This document shows positions 17,539 to 25,572 of a stretch of DNA of 44,845 nucleotides, in pieces. Position numbers and translations under genes: made by a program. The stretch's first letter is position 1. Each line of letters starts with the position of its first letter. The stretch lies in the NCBI GenBank assembly GCA_013812655.1, contig JACCTC010000128.1, forward strand, positions 1 through 44,845. The letters run 5' to 3'. This stretch comes from Deltaproteobacteria bacterium. Its GTDB lineage: Bacteria > Myxococcota_A > Polyangia > Haliangiales > Haliangiaceae. The notes under the pieces are model-generated. The model ran no database searches. It had not been told where the DNA came from and was given only the letters and a program-made list of their open reading frames with translations.

Positions 17539-17554
17539 TGGCGTGAGTGTTGCT
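17539..17554 (+). promoter_or_regulatory. Candidate sigma-54 promoter (-24/-12) of acyl-CoA dehydrogenase
   Basis: TGGCGTGAGTGTTGCT fits the consensus TGGCACGNNNNTTGCW with only two mismatches and correct GG-N10-GC spacing. The expected TSS (about 17565) gives a 5' leader of about 27 nt before ATG 17592. It is the best sigma-54 match I find in the window. Confidence 0.5.
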
Positions 17555-17591
17555 TTTGCGAGGCGCCCACACGGGTTACGTTGCCGCACAC

Positions 17592-18755
17592 ATGCGCTTC
17601 ACCGAGGAACACCAGCAGATCCGTCGAACCGTCCGCGAATTCGTCGAGAAGGAGGTCAATCCGCACATCGACGACTGGGAGCGCGAGGGCGTGATGCCGC
17701 TCCACGATCTGTTCAGGAAGGCGGGTCGACTCGGCATGCTCGGCATCAACAAGCCCGAGGCATCTGGCGGCATGGGCCTCGATTACTCGTATCAGATGTG
17801 CGCGACCGAAGAGCTCGGCACGTGTCGCGGTGGCTCGTTCCCGATGGCGATGGGCGTGCAGACCGACATGGCCACGCCCGCGCTCGCGCGCTGGGGCACC
17901 GACGAGCTGCGCAAGGAGTTCCTCGCCCCCGCGATCGCCGGCGAGGTCGTCACCTCGATCGCGGTCAGCGAGGTCTCGGGCGGCTCGGATGTCGCCGCGC
18001 TCAAGACGACCGCGAAGCAGGACGGCAGCGACTACGTCATCAACGGCTCGAAGATGTGGATCACGAACGCGTCGCAGTCCGACTGGATGTGCACGCTCGT
18101 CAACACCGGCGACGGCCCGGTGCACGCGAACAAGACGCTCGTGATCATCCCGACGAAGACCAAGGGCGTCGAGGTCGGCCCGAAGATCGACAAGCTCGGC
18201 ATGCGCGCGTCGGACACATGTCCCGTGTACTTCGAGAACGTGCGCGTGCCGCAGCGGCATCGCATCGGCGAGGAGGGCATGGGCTTCATGATGCAGATGG
18301 TGCAGTTCCAGGAGGAGCGGCTGTGCGGCGCGATCGGCTCGGTGCGCGGCATGGATCGCCTGATCGAGGCGACGATCGAGTTCTGCAAGGAGCGCCACAC
18401 GTTCGGCCAGCCGCTGATCGCGAACCAGGCGATCCACTTCCGCATGGCCGAGCTCAAGACCGAGGTCGAGGCGCTGCGCTCGCTGTGCTATCGCGCCGTC
18501 GAGGACTACGTCGGTGGTAGCGACGTCACGATGATGGCGTCGATGGCGAAGCTCAAGGCCGGGCGCCTCGCGCGCGAGGTCTCCGATTCGTGCCTGCAGT
18601 ACTGGGGCGGCATGGGGTTCACCTGGGACAACCCGGCCGCGCGCGCGTATCGCGATACCCGGCTGCTCTCGATCGGCGGCGGTGCGGACGAGATCATGCT
18701 CGGCATCATCGCCAAGCTCATGGGCATCCTGCCCGGCAAGAAGAAGAAAGCGTAG
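17592..18755 (+). CDS. Acyl-CoA dehydrogenase (IVD/AtuD-like)
   Basis: A protein of 387 residues, the normal length, from ATG 17592. FAD-family motifs are present: IAVSEVSGGSDVAALKTTA, MWITNASQSDWM, and the C-terminal YRDTRLLSIGGGADEIMLG. The position of the classical Glu in the YEG loop is Gly here, while Glu242 in FQEERLCGAIG aligns with the helix-G base used by isovaleryl-CoA and long-chain dehydrogenases. It oxidises an acyl-CoA to enoyl-CoA with FAD, probably for branched or long substrates. An upstream in-frame start at 17547 is rejected because it falls inside the candidate sigma-54 promoter. Confidence 0.9.
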   Translation: MRFTEEHQQIRRTVREFVEKEVNPHIDDWEREGVMPLHDLFRKAGRLGMLGINKPEASGGMGLDYSYQMCATEELGTCRGGSFPMAMGVQTDMATPALARWGTDELRKEFLAPAIAGEVVTSIAVSEVSGGSDVAALKTTAKQDGSDYVINGSKMWITNASQSDWMCTLVNTGDGPVHANKTLVIIPTKTKGVEVGPKIDKLGMRASDTCPVYFENVRVPQRHRIGEEGMGFMMQMVQFQEERLCGAIGSVRGMDRLIEATIEFCKERHTFGQPLIANQAIHFRMAELKTEVEALRSLCYRAVEDYVGGSDVTMMASMAKLKAGRLAREVSDSCLQYWGGMGFTWDNPAARAYRDTRLLSIGGGADEIMLGIIAKLMGILPGKKKKA

Positions 18756-18799
18756 GCGCGAGCCTGTCGCTACTGATCAGGCCGCGTTACAGATCGCTG

Positions 18800-20167
18800 G
18801 TGCGCTGCTGTCTCGTGCTCGCGATCTTGCTGATCAGCACGAGCGCGCGAGCCGAAGAGCCTGACCCGTCGCCGTGGATCGATCTGAGCCCGGATGCGCT
18901 GCCGTCGCGCGAATTCACGACGCCCCAGCCGATCGTCGGGTTTCGCGTCCGCGGCAAGTCCAAGCTGACGCAGCGCACGCTCGGCTACCTCGCGCATCGC
19001 CGGATCGGTCAGCCCGTCACCTCGGAGGACATCCCACAGATCGTCGCCGCGCTGATCTCGAGCGAGCTGTTCGAGAAGGTCTCGGTGACGCTCGAGGAGG
19101 CACCGGGCGGCGTGCTCGTGGTCGCGACGCTCGACGACAAGCAATCGTGGTTCGTCGCCCCGACGTTCTCGTGGATCGCAGGCAACCGCGCGATCGGCGC
19201 CGGCTTCATCGAGACCAACCTCGCCGGCTACAACCAGAAGCTCTTGCTCTACGGCCAGCTCGGGGATCGCGAGTCGCTGTTCTTCGGCACGTACCTCGAT
19301 CCCTCGGTCTCGGGCTCGCCGCTCACGTATCGCTTCGATCTCTACGCGTACCGGCGGGGCAGCAACGAGTACGCGAACCCGGTCGACGATCCGACGAACG
19401 ACGAGATCCTGCGGACGAGCGTCTCGAACTACCTCGGCGGCGGGCTGCTCGTCGGCTGGACGTTCAAGTGGTGGCTCGTCGCCGACGTCCGGCTGCGGGG
19501 CGCCTACGTGTTCTACACCGACTCCGAAGCACCCGACGGCACCCCGCTCCCAGCGCCACAGCAGGACGGTTACGACATCTCGGCGCAGACCCGGCTCACG
19601 CTCGATGCGCGCAAGTACCACTTCGGCGTCCGCTGGGGCCCGTACCTCCAGCTGCAGACCGACGCCACGCTGCCCGGCATCGGCGACTACGGATACCAGT
19701 GGTTCTTGTTCCGCGCGTATTACAGCTGGCGGTTGTTCGAGGAGCACCAGCTCGAGGTCCGTACGAACTTCGGCATGGGGCGCCATTTGCCGTTTCAGAA
19801 CGAGTCGACCCTCGGTGCCGCCATCGATCTCCGAGGTTACGAGGCCGATCGGTTTCGCGGCGACGTCCGCACGATGTTCCGCTTCGAGTACTCGGTGCCG
19901 ATCACCAAGTGGCGGCTCTTCGCGTTCCGCGCGATCGGGTTCTGGGATACCGGCTTCATCGGGTTCTACTACCCGCGCACCGGCGGCGACCGCGTCTACT
20001 TCCCGCAGATGGCACGCGGCACGCACTGGTGGCGCAACGACGTCGGTGCCGGCTTCCGCATCTACGTGAAGTCGGTCGTGCTGCCGCTGCTCGGTCTCGA
20101 TTTCGCGTACGGCATCGAAGCACGCGCGCCGCAGCTCTACTTCCAGATCGGGCTCGTCGACTTCTAG
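18800..20167 (+). CDS. BamA/TamA-like outer-membrane protein with POTRA domain
   Basis: A protein of about 455 residues. GTG 18800 begins a signal peptide (CCLVLAILLISTSARA). One POTRA-like module spans about residues 42-112 (GFRVRGKSKLTQRTLGYLAH, ELFEKVSVTLEEAPGG). The remainder, about 330 residues, has the alternating aromatic strands of a 16-stranded barrel and ends in LYFQIGLVDF with a terminal Phe. Family members insert or translocate outer-membrane proteins. With a single POTRA it is closer to small Omp85 proteins than to BamA. It follows the dehydrogenase by about 45 bp on the same strand. Exact start is uncertain. Confidence 0.78.
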   Translation: MRCCLVLAILLISTSARAEEPDPSPWIDLSPDALPSREFTTPQPIVGFRVRGKSKLTQRTLGYLAHRRIGQPVTSEDIPQIVAALISSELFEKVSVTLEEAPGGVLVVATLDDKQSWFVAPTFSWIAGNRAIGAGFIETNLAGYNQKLLLYGQLGDRESLFFGTYLDPSVSGSPLTYRFDLYAYRRGSNEYANPVDDPTNDEILRTSVSNYLGGGLLVGWTFKWWLVADVRLRGAYVFYTDSEAPDGTPLPAPQQDGYDISAQTRLTLDARKYHFGVRWGPYLQLQTDATLPGIGDYGYQWFLFRAYYSWRLFEEHQLEVRTNFGMGRHLPFQNESTLGAAIDLRGYEADRFRGDVRTMFRFEYSVPITKWRLFAFRAIGFWDTGFIGFYYPRTGGDRVYFPQMARGTHWWRNDVGAGFRIYVKSVVLPLLGLDFAYGIEARAPQLYFQIGLVDF

Positions 20168-20179
20168 TCGACTTCCCGG

Positions 20180-21586
20180 CTACTCGGGAACGACGCCGTT
20201 GATCGGGACCCAGATGGTCTCGCCCGAGCTGCCGACCTCGAGCTCGTAGTAGCCCGAGAGGAGCTGGCGCACGGTCGCCGACTGCATCAGCCCGTTCGGG
20301 CCGGGCACGAGCACGCGTCCACCCGGCGCGACCTTCGTCGGGATCTCGCCAGCCGCCGAGCCCGCGCCGATCGACGACATCCCGATCCCCATGATCGAGC
20401 CCCGCGATTCTTCGGAGCCATGCTCGTTCGCGGTCATCGAGCCCGGCACCGGCGTGGTGAGCCGCACCGAGCCCGGCACCGGTGTCTGCAACCGCACCGA
20501 GCCCGGCACCGGCGTCGGCACGCCAGGCTGCGTGGCCTCCTCGGTCGACTCGGGAACCTCGATCTCGTTGGCCTTGTGTACGGATGGGATCTCGGCTGCG
20601 TTGATCGCGCGCACCCGGACCTGGCCCGAGATCGACGCGAGCGGATCGCTCGTGACCGCGCTCGGCTTGCGCGCACCACTGCCGATCTCGCCGCTGACCA
20701 CGCCCTGCGCACCATCCTGTGCGCGCATGCTCGGATCACTCGCGGAGGGTGACGAATCCATCGGCGGGATGCTCGGCGCGCGCGTGACCGGCGCCATCGG
20801 CGCGTCGGGAGACGGCGGCCGGCCGCGCACCGTCTCGAGCAGCGGGATGTCGTCGCGCGGCGTGCGCATCGGCGGCGCGTCGGTCTTGGCGTGGGCGCGG
20901 TTGCCGTTCGGAATCGGCGGCGGCACGACCTTCACGCGCGGAACACCGCCGGACCAGTCGATGTTGTGTGCGGGGAGCTGGACGTACGGCGTGCTGCCGT
21001 CGTCCGCGCCGATCGTCAGGTGACCCACGCGGATGAGCTCGATGCCGAACACGGCACCGGCCGTCGGGTTATAGGCGACGAGCTCCTCGACGATGCTTCC
21101 CATCATGCCGGCATCGGTCACCGCCATCGGGGTGCCCGCCATGATCACCCGGCGGGTCAAGAGCCGCGCCAGCATGCGCTCGACGCTGCGCGACACCGAA
21201 CGCAGGACGCCGTCGTTGACCGCGTCGAAGGGCAGGCCGACGAACTGCGCGATCAACAGTCCGGGGTCGCCGCAGCGCACCTGGAGCGAGCCGGTCGCGC
21301 GGATCCGGACCGGCTGACCGGTGTTCGGAATCACGAAGCTCGTCGACATGTCGAACGACGCCTCGACCCCGGAGATCAGCACGAAGAACGCGGCGACCGG
21401 TCGCATCGGATCGGGTGAGCGCCAGTGATGGCGGCCGGGCCCGAGGCGGTCACCGACGACGAACGCCGGACACATGACGACCTGTTCGTCTTCCGAACAC
21501 GTCACCTCGCACTCCGGGCCGATGGGAAGCGGCCAGGCGTACACGAGATGGTCGGACGCGACAGCGTCGCGCGCGATGACCGTCAT
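20180..21586 (-). CDS. SPFH/Band-7-like protein with repeat linker and C-terminal SH3-like domain
   Basis: A protein of 468 residues. Residues 1-210 resemble an SPFH domain of the YdjI/virion-core type (QPVRIRATGSLQVRCGDPG, FDAVNDGVLRSVSRSVERML), without a membrane helix. Residues 230-410 are low-complexity, Pro/Ser-rich, and contain TPVPGSVRL repeats. The last 50 residues (GGRVLVPGPNGLMQSATVRQ, YYELEVGSSGETIWVPINGV) look like a small beta domain that could bind peptides. Such proteins scaffold membrane-associated assemblies. The role here is unknown. TAGTAT ends 7 nt before ATG 21586. Confidence 0.7.
   Translation of the reverse strand: MTVIARDAVASDHLVYAWPLPIGPECEVTCSEDEQVVMCPAFVVGDRLGPGRHHWRSPDPMRPVAAFFVLISGVEASFDMSTSFVIPNTGQPVRIRATGSLQVRCGDPGLLIAQFVGLPFDAVNDGVLRSVSRSVERMLARLLTRRVIMAGTPMAVTDAGMMGSIVEELVAYNPTAGAVFGIELIRVGHLTIGADDGSTPYVQLPAHNIDWSGGVPRVKVVPPPIPNGNRAHAKTDAPPMRTPRDDIPLLETVRGRPPSPDAPMAPVTRAPSIPPMDSSPSASDPSMRAQDGAQGVVSGEIGSGARKPSAVTSDPLASISGQVRVRAINAAEIPSVHKANEIEVPESTEEATQPGVPTPVPGSVRLQTPVPGSVRLTTPVPGSMTANEHGSEESRGSIMGIGMSSIGAGSAAGEIPTKVAPGGRVLVPGPNGLMQSATVRQLLSGYYELEVGSSGETIWVPINGVVPE
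20439..20518 (+). repeat. 30-bp tandem repeat, about 2.7 units, in the SPFH gene linker
   Basis: Units start at 20439, 20469 and 20499 with GAGCCCGGCACCGG at the head of each. Read on the minus strand they encode TPVPGSVRL-type decapeptides. The length is a multiple of three. Confidence 0.9.
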
Positions 21587-21593
21587 CGGATCA

Positions 21594-21599
21594 ATACTA
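21594..21599 (-). promoter_or_regulatory. Candidate leaderless -10 element (TAGTAT, 7 nt before ATG 21586)
   Basis: On the minus strand TAGTAT, then TGATCCG, then ATG. There is no Shine-Dalgarno. Confidence 0.45.
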
Positions 21600-21641
21600 A
21601 CCGATCGGGGATGCCGCTGGTGCGCGCCGGCATGCCAGGTT

Positions 21642-22949
21642 TCAGTCGGTCTCGACCTCGGCGTCGAGGTCGCCGCGGGCCACTGGATGGATGCGGACCC
21701 GCCGGACGCGCCGGGGCGACGCCTCGACGACCTCCAGGACGGTGCCGTTGTCGGTGGTCAGCTTCTCCCCGGCCTGTGGAATCGCCTGGGCGAGCGACAT
21801 GCAGAGACCGGCAATCGTCGTGCGATCCTTGCCGACCGGGAGGTCGAGGTGGAGGTCGCGGTTGACCTTGCGTACAGACGCCCAGCCCTGCACGAGGATC
21901 GTGCCGGCGGGCTCCCGGGTGAAGAACACCTCGGGGACGTCATCCTCGCTCATGATGTCGCCGACCAGCTCCTCGATCAGGTCCTCGGTCGTGACCAGGC
22001 CGGATAGCCCACCCTGGTCGTCGAGCACGACGGCCATCTGGGTCCGCCGGCGCTGCATCTCGCGCAACAGGTCGAGCGCCTTGGTCCCCTCGGTCACCTT
22101 GTGCGGCGCGCGCAGGATGTCCTCGAGCACGAGCAGGCCCTTTTCCCAGGCCAGCGCGAGGACGTCGCGCGCGACGACGTAGCCGACGATGTTGTCGATC
22201 GAGCCGTCGTAGACCGGCATCCGGCTGTGCCCCTCCTCGAGGATCACCCGCTGGATCTCGTCGGCCGGCGCCCCGCGGCGCAACGCGACCACCCGCGTCC
22301 GCGGCACCATCACCTCGGCGACCGTGACCTCGCCAAACCCGAGCGCCCGCGACGCGATCTCGCTCGCGCGCGGATCGACCGAACCAGTCTTCGCGGCTTC
22401 CTCGACGAGCTGCTGGAGCTCGTCGCGCGACAGCCGGGCCTCGGTGAACGTCGTCTTGTCGCCGAAGAACCGCAGAAAGAAGTTCGAACAGACCGTGAGC
22501 AGCCAGATGATGGGCCGAAACAGCAGCGAGATCAGCAGCAGCGGCCGCGCGGTGAGGAACGAGTAGCGATCCGAGTAGCGGAGTGCGAGCGACTTCGGCA
22601 CGAGCTCGCCGATCACGAGCTGGGTGAACACGATCATGATGACGACGATCATCATCGAGGTACCATGGCCGAGCCCGACCTTCGCGAGCTCGTCGGCGAG
22701 CTGCGGCTCGAGGCTCGCGCCACCGAGCACCGACGCTCCGGTACCGAGCGTCGTGATGCAGACCTGGACGGTCGCGAGGAAGCGCTCGGGGTGATCGCGC
22801 AGGCTCTTGATCGCGAGCGCGCGCTTGTCACGACGACGGATGAACTCGCGCAGCCGGGTCTTGCGGACCGACAAGATGGCGATCTCGGTTCCCGCGAAGA
22901 TCCCGTTCCCGATCAGGAACGCCACCACGATCAGGATGCTGGTACCCAT
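21642..22949 (-). CDS. CorC/HlyC-type CNNM family membrane protein
   Basis: A protein of 435 residues from ATG 22949 (a second ATG lies at 22967). Residues 1-180 form the DUF21 membrane domain (ILIVVAFLIGNGIFAGTEIA, TQLVIGELVPKSLALRYSDR). Two CBS domains follow (VMVPRTRVVALRRGAPADEI, LREMQRRRTQMAVVLDDQGG), then the CorC_HlyC domain ending in RRVRRVRIHPV. Members are implicated in magnesium or cobalt efflux and sensing. The CBS pair probably binds adenosyl ligands. It sits upstream of the SPFH gene on the same strand (55 bp) and is divergent from greB with only 25-37 bp between. Confidence 0.9.
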   Translation of the reverse strand: MGTSILIVVAFLIGNGIFAGTEIAILSVRKTRLREFIRRRDKRALAIKSLRDHPERFLATVQVCITTLGTGASVLGGASLEPQLADELAKVGLGHGTSMMIVVIMIVFTQLVIGELVPKSLALRYSDRYSFLTARPLLLISLLFRPIIWLLTVCSNFFLRFFGDKTTFTEARLSRDELQQLVEEAAKTGSVDPRASEIASRALGFGEVTVAEVMVPRTRVVALRRGAPADEIQRVILEEGHSRMPVYDGSIDNIVGYVVARDVLALAWEKGLLVLEDILRAPHKVTEGTKALDLLREMQRRRTQMAVVLDDQGGLSGLVTTEDLIEELVGDIMSEDDVPEVFFTREPAGTILVQGWASVRKVNRDLHLDLPVGKDRTTIAGLCMSLAQAIPQAGEKLTTDNGTVLEVVEASPRRVRRVRIHPVARGDLDAEVETD

Positions 22950-22962
22950 TCGCCCGGCGCGC

Positions 22963-22979
22963 AGCATACCGGATATGCT
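22963..22979. promoter_or_regulatory. Perfect 17-bp inverted repeat AGCATA-N5-TATGCT between corC-type gene and greB
   Basis: Each arm reads TATGCT outward, a TANNNT -10-like hexamer on both strands. On the plus strand it ends 7 nt before GTG 22987; on the minus strand it ends 13 nt before ATG 22949. It may be two back-to-back -10 elements, or an operator. Confidence 0.5.
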
Positions 22980-22986
22980 CCGACCC

Positions 22987-23511
22987 GTGTCGTCGCGGGC
23001 CGGACGCGGAGGTCATCGCGGAGAGCGGTCGCCACCATCCAAGCGCAGCCCGTACATCACGCTCGACGGGGCGAAGAAGCTGCGCGCCGAGCTCGACGAG
23101 CTGTGGACCAGAGAACGGCCGCGCGTGACCCAGGAAGTCGCCGACGCCGCCGCACAGGGCGATCGCAGCGAGAACGCCGAGTACATCTATGGCAAGCGGC
23201 GCCTGCGCGAGATCGATCGCAGGGTCCGCTTCCTGTCGAAGCGCCTCGACGAGGTCAAGGTCGTGGTCGAGCCACCCAGCGATCCGGCACGGGTGTTTTT
23301 CAGCGCATATGTCACGGTCGAGGATGACGATGGCAAGGACCACACCTACCGGATCGTAGGCGCCGACGAATCGGACATGGCCAAGGGTTTCATCAGCATC
23401 GATTCGCCGGTCGCACGGGCCTTGATCGGCAAGCGCGTCGATGACGAGGTCACGATCAAGGTGCCCAAGGGCGAGGTCGTGTACACGATCAAGGCCGTGG
23501 AGTACCGATGA
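22987..23511 (+). CDS. greB: Transcription elongation factor GreB
   Basis: A protein of 174 residues from GTG 22987 (ATG 22975 gives four more). It has the GreA/GreB layout: after a basic N-terminal extension comes YITLDGAKKLRAELDELW, the coiled-coil tip region QGDRSENAEYIYGKRRLREI with the conserved acidic residues, and the C-terminal domain VFFSAYVTVEDDDGKDHTYR, then GFISIDSPVARALIGKRVDD. It rescues backtracked RNA polymerase by stimulating transcript cleavage. Details such as KRRLREIDRR and SIDSPVARALIGK favour GreB over GreA. Its TGA overlaps the phospholipase-D start by 4 bp. Confidence 0.93.
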   Translation: MSSRAGRGGHRGERSPPSKRSPYITLDGAKKLRAELDELWTRERPRVTQEVADAAAQGDRSENAEYIYGKRRLREIDRRVRFLSKRLDEVKVVVEPPSDPARVFFSAYVTVEDDDGKDHTYRIVGADESDMAKGFISIDSPVARALIGKRVDDEVTIKVPKGEVVYTIKAVEYR

Positions 23512-24728
23512 AGCGCGGCTCGGCCGCTCGGGCGCCGGTGCCCCAGGTCGTCAAGGACCCGCCGTCGCGCGCGATCTCGATCTCGCTGCCGAAGGCTCTG
23601 CGGGTCTATGCGCGCTCCGACATGCGGTGGCGGCAGGGGTGCGACGTCACCGTGCTCCGCGACGGCGCGCAGACCTACCCCGCGATGCTCGAGGCGATGG
23701 CGGCGGCGAAGCGATCGATCTGCTTGGAGACCTACATCCTCGCCGCGGACCAGACCGGCGATCGCTTCAAGGCCGTCATGATCGAGCGCGCGCACGCGGG
23801 CATCGCGGTGCGGCTGATCTACGACGCGGTCGGTTCGTTCGGGCTGCCGGGTGGCTGGGTCGAGGATCTGCGCGCGGCGGGCTGTCAGGTGATCGACTTC
23901 AACCCGATCGCACCATGGCGGCGGCGGTTCCGGCTCTCGCACCGCGATCATCGCAAGATCGTCGTGGTCGATGACGAGGTCGCGTTCACCGGCGGGCTCA
24001 ACATCTCGAACGACTACGCGCCCGTCGAGGAAGGCGGTGTTGGCTGGCACGACATGCACTGCCAGGTCGTCGGGTCGATCGTCATCGATCTATCGCGGAT
24101 GTTCCGGCGCACGTGGCTGCGTACCGGCGGCGCCTACTACCCGCCTCCCCGCCTGCCGACCAGCAGCATCGGCACTGGCTCGAGCTACGTCCGGCTGATC
24201 GACAACACGCGCCGGCGCTCGCGCTCGTCCACCCGCCGCGCCTATCTGCACGTGCTGCGCGCGGCACGCGAGACCGTGTGGATCGCGAACGCGTACTTCC
24301 TGCCGGATCGCGGGCTGCGCCGGGCGATCACGCGGGCCGCGCGCCGCGGCGTCGACGTCCGCATCATGGTCCCCGGTCACTCCGACGTCCGCGTGATCGA
24401 GTTCGCCGGGCTCTACGTGCTGCGCGGCCTCGCAAAGCACGGGGTCAAGGTGCTGCGCTGGCGCGGGCCGATGATGCACGCCAAGACCGCGGTCGTCGAT
24501 GCGACGTGGTCGACGATCGGCAGCTACAACTTCGACTCGATGAGCCGGTTCAACAACCTCGAATCGACTGTCGAGATCCTCGATCGCAGCGTCGCCGGCA
24601 CGCTCGTCACGAACCTCCAGCAGGACTTCGCGAACTGCAACGTCTACGACGCTGCGTCGTGGCGCGCGCTTCCGTGGTGGCTGAAGGCGATCGCCTGGCT
24701 GTGCTACCGGATGCGCCGGTTCTTGTAA
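23508..24728 (+). CDS. Cardiolipin-synthase-like phospholipase D family protein
   Basis: A protein of 406 residues with two HKD motifs. The first is SHRDHRKIVVVDDEVAFTGG, H148-x-K150-x4-D155. The second is MMHAKTAVVDATWSTIGSYN near residue 324, HxKxxxxD with the following GS. The layout (CDVTVLRDGAQTYPAMLEAM, ICLETYILAADQTGDRFKAV) matches ClsB-like cardiolipin synthases, which join phosphatidyl groups at the membrane. There is no clear transmembrane helix; a hydrophobic C-terminus (WWLKAIAWLCYRMRRFL) may dock to the membrane. It is coupled to greB by an ATGA overlap. Whether it makes cardiolipin is not proven. Confidence 0.85.
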   Translation: MKRGSAARAPVPQVVKDPPSRAISISLPKALRVYARSDMRWRQGCDVTVLRDGAQTYPAMLEAMAAAKRSICLETYILAADQTGDRFKAVMIERAHAGIAVRLIYDAVGSFGLPGGWVEDLRAAGCQVIDFNPIAPWRRRFRLSHRDHRKIVVVDDEVAFTGGLNISNDYAPVEEGGVGWHDMHCQVVGSIVIDLSRMFRRTWLRTGGAYYPPPRLPTSSIGTGSSYVRLIDNTRRRSRSSTRRAYLHVLRAARETVWIANAYFLPDRGLRRAITRAARRGVDVRIMVPGHSDVRVIEFAGLYVLRGLAKHGVKVLRWRGPMMHAKTAVVDATWSTIGSYNFDSMSRFNNLESTVEILDRSVAGTLVTNLQQDFANCNVYDAASWRALPWWLKAIAWLCYRMRRFL

Positions 24729-25572
24729 CGGACTCAGGGGCAAGAGCAGAGCGCTGGTGGATCACGAGCGAGCTGTTGCGCGTGGTGACCAGCGTGCGGC
24801 CATCGGCGGCCAGGTCAGGATCCTCGCCGTCCTCGAGCACGAGGACGGGCGGGCTCGTGAACGGCTCGGTCGGCGACGCGCGCACGACCTTCCACAGCTG
24901 GTTCGTACCGGGCGTGTTGTAGAACAGCTCGAGGTCGTCGGGCGAGATCGCGGGCGACGAGGCGCCGAGCGCGACGATCGCCGGCGATACGATGAACGGA
25001 GCGTCGAGCGTCGCCCGGGTCGCCGTGTAGACCGCGTCGTCGATCTGGGACGAGTCCTTGAAGTAGAGCGTGAGGCCGTCGAAGGTGACGTCGAGCGAGA
25101 GCAGGTTGTGATCCGCGAAGCCGACGACCGCGCGCGGCGATCCGAAGTCCTCGCCGAGCGAGCTCCGCGTGACCTCCCAGACGTCATTGCCACCGGCGCG
25201 ATCGGAGAGGAACAGCATGCGCAGGCCGTCGCCGCTCAGTGTCGGGCGCCCGTCGTCGGTTGCCGAGCTGAAGCTTGCCTTGACCGGTGCGCCGAACGGC
25301 TCGGTCACATCGGTCCGGGTCGCACGCCAGATCTCGTCGACCGTCGCGACCTGGTGGGCCCATACCTCGAGGAGATCGTGACGCAGCGCTGGCTCGAAGT
25401 CGCGGAGCCCGTTGTCGAAGCTCGTGACCACCGTCGGCGACCCGAACACGCCGTCCGCGCAGCCCGGCGCATCGATCGGCCTTGCATCGAAGCGCGTGAC
25501 GGTCGGCTCGAGCCCGAACGCCGAATTGCAGCCGCTCGCGATCAGAAGCAGGCACGCGTGGCCGCGCTTCAT
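24607..25572 (-). CDS. PD40-repeat lipoprotein, apparently frameshifted at its 3' end
   Basis: As sequenced the frame runs from ATG 25572 to 24607, but the last 45 residues (from about LAPESVTRT onward) are Arg/Ser-rich and antisense to the PLD gene. A 5-bp tandem duplication (24743-24752) shifts the frame; removing one copy gives an ending in RSCP at TGA 24734-24736, matching its paralogue's ending RECP. The rest is a lipoprotein (lipobox IASGCNS) with four PD40/WD40-like repeats (SGDGLRMLFLSDR, TFDGLTLYFKDSS, SPDDLELFYNTP, AADGRTLVTTRN), a beta-propeller. It overlaps the upstream paralogue by 4 bp (ATGA). Confidence 0.72.
   Translation of the reverse strand: MKRGHACLLLIASGCNSAFGLEPTVTRFDARPIDAPGCADGVFGSPTVVTSFDNGLRDFEPALRHDLLEVWAHQVATVDEIWRATRTDVTEPFGAPVKASFSSATDDGRPTLSGDGLRMLFLSDRAGGNDVWEVTRSSLGEDFGSPRAVVGFADHNLLSLDVTFDGLTLYFKDSSQIDDAVYTATRATLDAPFIVSPAIVALGASSPAISPDDLELFYNTPGTNQLWKVVRASPTEPFTSPPVLVLEDGEDPDLAADGRTLVTTRNSSLVIHQRSALAPESVTRTGASGSTARRSPSATTEARATTQRRRRCSSRSPAGGS
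24743..24752. repeat. 5-bp tandem duplication AGAGC x2 causing a likely frameshift
   Basis: AGAGCAGAGC on the plus strand. With one copy the gene has an intact 277-residue frame ending 5 bp short of the convergent PLD stop; with two it reads 127 bp further into antisense PLD sequence. Could be a true mutation or a sequencing or assembly error. Confidence 0.8.

Noticed and set aside
17547..17591. Upstream start of the acyl-CoA dehydrogenase
   Set aside because: The added residues are not family-like and the codons fall within the candidate sigma-54 promoter.
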